13,173 bases of DNA from Desulfobacteraceae bacterium (lineage in GTDB: Bacteria; Desulfobacterota; DSM-4660; Desulfatiglandales; Desulfatiglandaceae), in assembly GCA_011048855.1 (NCBI GenBank), contig DSCZ01000590.1, forward strand, positions 1 to 13,173, read 5' to 3'. Below are positions 8,319-13,173 of the stretch, one piece after another. Position 1 is the first letter of the stretch. Each line of letters starts with the position of its first letter. Position numbers and translations under genes: made by a program. The notes below the pieces were generated by a model, which saw only the letters and a list, made by a program, of their open reading frames with translations, did not search any database and was not told where the DNA came from.

Positions 8319-9550
8319 TGAGCGAAGTCAAGCTTATGGATTACCGCGAAGTCGTCGGGCCGGATATCGTGGAGGAATTGATGATTCTGGCGGCCCATGT
8401 GGGAGAGCGCTCCATAAAGATGGTGAATTCCACCAAGGTTGGTGGAGGCGTTGCGGAAATGCTGCATCGCACAGTCCCCTTGCTGAATGAGCTCGGAATC
8501 ACCACCACATGGGATGTAATAGAAGGCGATGAGCCGTTTTTCGAGATAACCAAGGCGTTTCACAACGCCCTGCAGGGAAAGGAGGGTGAATTCACAAAAA
8601 AACAGCTTGAAACCTATCTCGAATACAACAGGGCCAACTTCGAGCGCATGAGCTTCGATGAAGATCTGATAGTCATCCACGACCCACAGCCGGCTGCCAT
8701 GATAAGCTTCATGGAAAACAGAAAAAACAGCTGGGTTTGGCGCTGTCATATCGATATGTCGCATCCCAACAGGGGGCTCTGGGAGTTTATGAGGCCTTAT
8801 GTCGAGCAATACGATGCCGCGATATTTTCGTCCGCCTTGTTTTCGCCCGTCCTTTCGATACCCCAGTACCGGTTTTTCCCGGCGATAGACCCGCTGGTCG
8901 ATAAAAATAGGGATCTGGATGAGAACTACGTATCATCGGTGTTTGAAAAATACGGGATTCCCAGGGACAAGCCCGTGGTCACCCAGGTTTCGCGTTACGA
9001 TCCCTGGAAGGACCCCGTCGGCGTTGTCCGCGCGTTCAAGATGGCACGCCGGTATACGGACTGCCGCCTGCTGCTCGTGGGGGATAAGGCGGCGGATGAT
9101 CCGGAATCCGACACGATCCTTGAAATTGTCAGGGAAGAGGCCGGCGATGATCCGGACATTCATATTCTTATATTCAGCCCTTCCATAGCTACCGAGATTA
9201 ATGCATTCCAGCGCGGCTCCGACGTAGTGCTTCAGAAATCTCTGCGCGAAGGTTTTGCGTTGACGGTTTCGGAGGCGTTGTGGAAAAAACGCCCGGTGAT
9301 TGGAGGTGCGGTTGGCGGTATTCCGGTGCAGATCATCAACGGGCATACGGGGTTGCTGGTCCATTCGGTGGAGGGGGCGAGCCTCGCGATACGCACGCTT
9401 TTAGGCCGGTCGCCGTACGCAAAAGAGTTGGCCGAAAACGGCCGGCAGCGGGTCAAGGATGAGTTTTTAGTGACCAAAAATTTAAAGAGATACCTGCTTC
9501 TCTGCCTCGGGCTTGATCGAAAAGGGTTCGAGACCACTTTTCTGGAGTAA
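8318..9550 (+). CDS. treT: Trehalose glycosyltransferring synthase (TreT, GT4)
   Basis: TreT forms trehalose from NDP-glucose and glucose, and the archaeal enzymes also run in reverse. The 410 residues match the length of the Thermococcus and Pyrococcus TreT proteins (about 415) and share their signatures: DYREVVG (8-14), VNSTKVGGGVAEMLH (36-50), the loop IHDPQPAAMI (120-129), WRCHIDMSHPN (141-151), SRYDPWKDP (225-233) and INAFQRGSDVVLQKS. The GT-B EX7E motif is intact (E311 and E319 in REGFALTVSEALWKK), followed by GGAVGGIPVQI. The start is supported by GGAGG (8304-8308) and by the conserved DYRE near the N-terminus. It overlaps the preceding gene by 1 nt and lies 6 nt before otsB. Another trehalose-forming or disaccharide GT4 remains possible, but the match along the whole chain favours TreT. 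Confidence 0.9.
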   Translation: MSEVKLMDYREVVGPDIVEELMILAAHVGERSIKMVNSTKVGGGVAEMLHRTVPLLNELGITTTWDVIEGDEPFFEITKAFHNALQGKEGEFTKKQLETYLEYNRANFERMSFDEDLIVIHDPQPAAMISFMENRKNSWVWRCHIDMSHPNRGLWEFMRPYVEQYDAAIFSSALFSPVLSIPQYRFFPAIDPLVDKNRDLDENYVSSVFEKYGIPRDKPVVTQVSRYDPWKDPVGVVRAFKMARRYTDCRLLLVGDKAADDPESDTILEIVREEAGDDPDIHILIFSPSIATEINAFQRGSDVVLQKSLREGFALTVSEALWKKRPVIGGAVGGIPVQIINGHTGLLVHSVEGASLAIRTLLGRSPYAKELAENGRQRVKDEFLVTKNLKRYLLLCLGLDRKGFETTFLE

Positions 9551-9556
9551 TTATCG

Positions 9557-10345
9557 ATGAAATTGCTGAATCCTAATTTTGATATAGATCGATTCTTTAA
9601 ATGTTTACATCAATCAACGAAGAATGCACTTCTACTGGACTATGACGGGACGCTCGCACCCTTTCATGAAAACCCCGCAAAGGCATTCCCGTACGAAGGC
9701 ATCACCGATATGCTCGACAAGTTGATGGATGTGCCGGGGCTCAGGGTGGTTATCGTCAGCGGGCGCTGGATCAAGAGCCTCCAACCGTTGCTTCAGCTGC
9801 GTAAACGACCGGAAATCTGGGGATCCCACGGGCTTGAAAGATTGATGCCGGACGGATCGTACCAGGTTGTGCCGGTGGAGGAGGAAACACTCGAAGGGCT
9901 GGTGGCGGCCGATGAGTGGATCGATTCGGCCGGATTCAGAGGCCGGGTGGAAAGAAAACCCGGTTCCGTGGCCTTTCACTGGAGAGGTGTGGACGAAACA
10001 TTGCGTCGGCAAATTGATGAGACTGTTCGTGCGAAATGGGCTTTGATGGCCGAGGCCTGGAATCTCCAGCTCAAAGAGTTTGATGGGGGGCTTGAATTAA
10101 GGGTCCCGGGCCGAGACAAAGGGGATGCGGTGAATACCGTATGCCGCGAGATGGATTTCCGGGCACAGGTTGCCTATTTCGGTGATGATTTTACCGATGA
10201 GGATGCATTCCGGGCACTCAAGGGCCGGGGGCTTGGAGTTCTTGTCCGGGAGACTTTAAGACCCACGGAGGCCGATATGTGGTTGAAGCCTCCCGTAGAG
10301 CTGCTCGGCTTTCTCAAGAGGTGGATTCGACCAGAGAGCAACTAG
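9557..10345 (+). CDS. otsB: Trehalose-6-phosphate phosphatase (OtsB, HAD superfamily)
   Basis: OtsB removes phosphate from trehalose-6-phosphate to give trehalose, the second step of the OtsA-OtsB route. The 262 residues are close to E. coli OtsB (266). HAD motif I is LLLDYDGTLAPF, with nucleophile D28 and general acid D30; motif II is VSGR (67-70). The cap-domain stretch GSHGLE (89-94) and K134 in RKPGSVAFHW follow. Motif III is probably K188 in GRDKGDAV, and motif IV is YFGDDFTDEDAF (207-218). All expected catalytic residues are present. GGAG (9544-9547) precedes the start and overlaps the end of treT. The gene is 9 nt upstream of otsA, so synthase and phosphatase are adjacent in B-A order. 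Confidence 0.95.
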   Translation: MKLLNPNFDIDRFFKCLHQSTKNALLLDYDGTLAPFHENPAKAFPYEGITDMLDKLMDVPGLRVVIVSGRWIKSLQPLLQLRKRPEIWGSHGLERLMPDGSYQVVPVEEETLEGLVAADEWIDSAGFRGRVERKPGSVAFHWRGVDETLRRQIDETVRAKWALMAEAWNLQLKEFDGGLELRVPGRDKGDAVNTVCREMDFRAQVAYFGDDFTDEDAFRALKGRGLGVLVRETLRPTEADMWLKPPVELLGFLKRWIRPESN

Positions 10346-10348
10346 GAG
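10344..10348 (+). promoter_or_regulatory. otsA ribosome binding site overlapping the otsB stop
   Basis: AGGAG shares two bases with the otsB TAG (10343-10345) and sits 6 nt before the otsA ATG. This close arrangement suggests that ribosomes ending otsB help start otsA. Confidence 0.75.
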
Positions 10349-10354
10349 AATAAA

Positions 10355-12094
10355 ATGAGTGACCTGGTGATCGTTTCAAATAGAGGACCTTTCAGTTTTA
10401 CCGAGACCCTGCTGCAGAATGCTGAAAGCATGTTGTATTCAGGTGATGCAGCCGGCCGGCCCGTATTCGGGGAAGGCGGCCTGGTCAGGGCGATGGCCGG
10501 TTTGTTGAAAAGTGGGGCCTGGACGCCTACCTGGATAGGGGCATCGATGGGAAACCGCGATATAGATGTCGCCAGGGGGTACTATACAGAGCTGTTCAAC
10601 AAGATGGAAAAATCCGATTTGGCCCCGGAGTCGTTTCCGTATATCCGAATCGAACCGGACAGCAGGATGCATTTCCTTTATGGAGAATATGACTTTTTCA
10701 TGCGTTTCGTTTTTTTCGACACGCGCCATATGCACAGTTATTACAGTAAGTTTGCAAACGGATTTCTATGGCCTCTATTACATCTGACGAGATCGCCCGC
10801 CTTCTACAAACAGTGCCGTACGTTTCCGAGGCCGTGTTTCGAAAAAAACGACTTCGTGCAGTACACCAGCAGCAATGTCACTTTTGCCAATGTTGTCGTG
10901 GACGAAATCCGGAAAAGCGGCGAATTGATGAAGGGAAGGGACAACATTGTCGTATGGAATCAGGACTACCACCTTATGGAGATCGCCGAAGTCTTCAAAG
11001 CGCTTCTGAGGGAGGAGGGTTTTTCGAAGGACAAGACTGAACGTATACATGTCGGACATTTTCTCCATACTCCGTTTTTCAATATCCACGATATCCAAGG
11101 CCTGATTCGTGAAGACAAGCGCATGCGGGTCAAGGAACAGGTTTTCGAGCCTTTCGGAGAGAGTATCGAGAATGCTCTTCAGCGGCTGACCTGGGGGATG
11201 CTGAACAACGATTTCATCGGGTTCCATACAAAGGAATACTGCGATAACTACCTTCAGGCACTTCAAGAATGGTTTCCCGTCGATATACGCATCAGGGACC
11301 GATTTTATGAAATCAAACACAGGGACCGCGTCACGACGGTGGGTTCGTTCCCCATAGGATTGGACGTTGACGGTATCCTGGGTGAAGTAGGACCCGGTGC
11401 TTCGCTGGATTACACTTTCGACGGCCGGGGGCTGAATGACAGCATACGGGCCGACAGGGCCCAGGGGCGGATTGTTTTCGGCGGCCTTGAACGGTGCGAT
11501 TACACAAAGGGTTTGCTCGAAAGGCTCGGAGTTTTCGCTTATGCCTTGAAAGGGCTCAAAAGTCGGGGAAAGAACGCCCGGCTTTACCAGATAAGCGCTC
11601 CCAGCCGTTCAGACAACCCGGATTATCAATATTTGAACCAGATGTTTGCCGATGAACTGGAAAGAGTGAACGGAAGATTGGGGGAAGAGGCCGTGATACA
11701 TCTGGATCAAGGTGTCAATCCACCCCAGAACTACCGTTTCATGAAAAACGTGGATGTCATGCTCGTGACACCACTGGAAGATGGAATGAACCTCGTTGCC
11801 TTCGAGTACATACTGTCTCAGAAATATCGACCGGTGAGAAGCCGGGGACTGCTGGTGATCAGTACGAGCGGCGCTTCCAGGGTGCTGAAGGAAAAAGGGT
11901 TCGACGAGGCTCACGGGGTGGTTTACGTAAATGCGATGCGCCCGAAAAACGCAGGTGGAAAAATCGTCGAAGCACTGCAGAAAGGCGTAGGCGTCTCCGA
12001 TGAACTCATAAACTATATCGAAAGGGAACGGCGTGTAGACGACTGGGCCGAACAAAACATCGAGGCAATCCTAGAAAGCAGGAAAAAGAGCTGA
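10355..12094 (+). CDS. otsA: Trehalose-6-phosphate synthase (OtsA, GT20), long form
   Basis: OtsA makes trehalose-6-phosphate from UDP-glucose and glucose-6-phosphate. The 579 residues exceed E. coli OtsA (474). Extra sequence lies between SNRGPF (8-13) and the GGL loop (41-43), around 65-125, at about 144-185, and around 245-275. Key positions are kept: R10, Y130 (in YYSKFANGFLWP), D204 (DYHL), H238 (HFLHTPF), R380 and K385 (GLERCDYTKGLLER), R418 (APSRSD), and the nucleotide-binding stretch VTPLEDGMNLVAFEY (471-485). R10, Y130, D204 and R418 align with E. coli residues that bind glucose-6-phosphate, which favours a trehalose-6-phosphate synthase over a glucosylglycerol-phosphate synthase. 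The usual HDYHL reads QDYHL here. It is the last gene of the operon, and its adjacency to otsB supports the call. Confidence 0.9.
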   Translation: MSDLVIVSNRGPFSFTETLLQNAESMLYSGDAAGRPVFGEGGLVRAMAGLLKSGAWTPTWIGASMGNRDIDVARGYYTELFNKMEKSDLAPESFPYIRIEPDSRMHFLYGEYDFFMRFVFFDTRHMHSYYSKFANGFLWPLLHLTRSPAFYKQCRTFPRPCFEKNDFVQYTSSNVTFANVVVDEIRKSGELMKGRDNIVVWNQDYHLMEIAEVFKALLREEGFSKDKTERIHVGHFLHTPFFNIHDIQGLIREDKRMRVKEQVFEPFGESIENALQRLTWGMLNNDFIGFHTKEYCDNYLQALQEWFPVDIRIRDRFYEIKHRDRVTTVGSFPIGLDVDGILGEVGPGASLDYTFDGRGLNDSIRADRAQGRIVFGGLERCDYTKGLLERLGVFAYALKGLKSRGKNARLYQISAPSRSDNPDYQYLNQMFADELERVNGRLGEEAVIHLDQGVNPPQNYRFMKNVDVMLVTPLEDGMNLVAFEYILSQKYRPVRSRGLLVISTSGASRVLKEKGFDEAHGVVYVNAMRPKNAGGKIVEALQKGVGVSDELINYIERERRVDDWAEQNIEAILESRKKS

Positions 12095-12192
12095 TATCCC
12101 GTAAAGGTGGTATCTGGATCGTCTGTTTTTGGAGTGTCGAAACGCAGTTTTGACCTGGCCCGCACCTGCTGTGAATTCAGCATGGAGGCAAC

Positions 12193-12242
12193 CCCACGAT
12201 AATGTCGGGAATGGAATCCCGACCTACAAGCTGTGTCGTGGG
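12193..12242. repeat. Nested inverted repeat downstream of otsA
   Basis: An outer pair, CCCACGA (12193-12199) and TCGTGGG (12236-12242), encloses an inner 7-bp stem, GTCGGGA (12204-12210) and TCCCGAC (12217-12223), with loop ATGGAA. Both stems are perfect. It resembles dispersed palindromic intergenic repeats (REP/BIME type). It lies in the 156-nt gap between the convergent otsA and symporter genes. Confidence 0.65.
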
Positions 12243-12243
12243 A

Positions 12244-12265
12244 GCGCTTTTTAAGCGCGATTTTT
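12244..12265 (+). terminator. Terminator-like hairpin of the trehalose operon
   Basis: GCGCTT (12244-12249) pairs with AAGCGC (12253-12258) around a TTT loop, followed by GA and TTTTT (12261-12265). Read on the plus strand, this has the form of a Rho-independent terminator about 150 nt after otsA. The symporter stop codon (minus-strand TAA, 12251-12253) lies inside the hairpin. The minus-strand reading has no T-run after the stem, so termination in that direction is less supported. Confidence 0.55.
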
Positions 12266-13173
12266 CCGAACGATATTCTCCCCTGGATTTTGTTTTCTTT
12301 TCACAAGCAATATCATCGCTATTGTTTGAGCCGCCGAAAGGAGAACGAAATAAGATAACCAGACCGGAACGCCGAATAGAAGCGGGGTGGCGCTGTCCCA
12401 GGCCCAGAAGTCGATCGAGAGTAAGAAAATTCCAGAAAAAACATATAGATAAGGGTTTTTAATTGACGTGGGAACGCGTAATCGCAAAAAACCTTTTCGT
12501 CTCAGCAATATGAGATGCGGAACCATATATCCGCAGAAAGACACGCCTGCAACCCATGCGATGGGGAGAAACGGCCCGGCGGGAATCGCTCCCAGGTAAA
12601 ACGCAACAACGGCTGATTCCCCCGCAATGATGGATACCGCTGCCGATACGGCAAACCTGCGTTTCAGGTACAGTCCGAAAATAACCGTGGGAAACAGTAC
12701 CGCGAGGCCGGTGAAAGTTTGGGTTGCAATCTGCAGAATGGTCGCAGGCGGTTTGAGAGCGAGAGTAAGGCCTGCAGCACTCAGAACGAGCACAATGATT
12801 CTTCCCCGGGCCGCTCCTCTTTCACCTGTGCCCGGTTTTTCCGGGATGATGTCCCTGTTTATGATCGAACTCAGAGTCAGAAGCTGGGAGTCCATGGTTG
12901 ACATCAGTGCTGCCAGACCGGCCGCCATGACCAACGCAGCCATGGCATCCCCGGAAATTGAAGAGATGACGAGGGGTAGAATTCTGTCCGCCTCCTTGCC
13001 GGCCAGGGCCGGAAAGGAGAGCCTGCCCATTATCCCGATCACCACCGGCAGAAAGAACACAACCGTGCACACCAGGGGGTAGAATATCATGCCGCCGGCT
13101 ATCACCCGGTCGCTTCTGGCTGCATAAAAACGCTGAAACAGCTGGGGAAACATCGGGTCGCACAGAAACCAGA
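12251..13173 (-). CDS. Sodium:solute symporter (SSS family), C-terminal part, cut by the window edge
   Basis: This is an inner-membrane secondary transporter that would couple solute uptake to sodium. The reading frame is open to the right edge (a WFLCDP stretch precedes the first in-window Met at 13153), so the true start lies outside and about 306 residues are visible. About seven or eight hydrophobic segments are seen; from that Met they include roughly 21-42, 62-86, 118-134, 141-163, 168-187, 193-216, 236-250 and 258-283. The motif STMDSQLLTLSSIINRDI (85-102) is typical of the family. Its Ser-Thr pair corresponds to the sodium-binding S340/T341 of PutP. The visible part cannot show the substrate, and no link to trehalose should be assumed. 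It converges on otsA and ends inside the terminator-like hairpin. Confidence 0.88.
   Translation of the reverse strand, partial: WFLCDPMFPQLFQRFYAARSDRVIAGGMIFYPLVCTVVFFLPVVIGIMGRLSFPALAGKEADRILPLVISSISGDAMAALVMAAGLAALMSTMDSQLLTLSSIINRDIIPEKPGTGERGAARGRIIVLVLSAAGLTLALKPPATILQIATQTFTGLAVLFPTVIFGLYLKRRFAVSAAVSIIAGESAVVAFYLGAIPAGPFLPIAWVAGVSFCGYMVPHLILLRRKGFLRLRVPTSIKNPYLYVFSGIFLLSIDFWAWDSATPLLFGVPVWLSYFVLLSAAQTIAMILLVKRKQNPGENIVRKNRA

Noticed and set aside
12202..12462. An 86-codon plus-strand frame opposite the symporter end
   Set aside because: It begins within the inverted repeats, runs antisense to a clear membrane protein, and has no ribosome site or family resemblance.
12627..13082. A 151-codon plus-strand frame within the symporter region
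   Set aside because: It is the antisense of hydrophobic transporter segments, and its composition looks like a reading-frame shadow rather than a real protein.

Overview
The window is about 12 kb of densely packed plus-strand genes for trehalose and alpha-glucan metabolism, followed by the 3' part of a convergent transporter gene on the minus strand. The moderately high GC content, the gene content, and the short intergenic repeats (GCTAAnn heptamers, TCGTTGTCGTAA units, GTGGGAGCG hairpins) suggest a Gram-negative bacterium, most likely of the former Deltaproteobacteria (Desulfobacterota-like). That assignment is an inference: the window holds no rRNA or other taxonomic marker.

Layout. Positions 1-219 are a gene-free leader with two kinds of short tandem repeat and an imperfect hairpin. 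Positions 220-12094 hold seven co-directional genes with gaps of 10, 6, 73, -1, 6 and 9 nt, which looks like one operon: glgE, a treS-maltokinase fusion, glgB, an uncharacterised 227-residue protein with an internal duplication, treT, otsB and otsA. Positions 12095-12250 hold nested inverted repeats and a terminator-like hairpin. From 12251 to the right edge, on the minus strand, is the C-terminal part of a sodium/solute symporter that runs off the window.

How the genes fit together. OtsA and OtsB make trehalose from UDP-glucose and glucose-6-phosphate via trehalose-6-phosphate. TreT makes (or reversibly breaks) trehalose from NDP-glucose and free glucose. TreS isomerises trehalose to maltose, its fused kinase makes maltose-1-phosphate, GlgE polymerises maltosyl units into alpha-1,4-glucan, and GlgB adds alpha-1,6 branches. 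The operon therefore links two trehalose-making routes to a complete trehalose-to-glycogen-like-glucan route. The glgE, treS-mak, glgB order is the one known from Pseudomonas and other bacteria. The less ordinary part is the second half: TreT beside OtsBA, and a duplicated protein of unknown function whose stop codon overlaps the treT start codon. That protein is the best candidate here for something not yet described.
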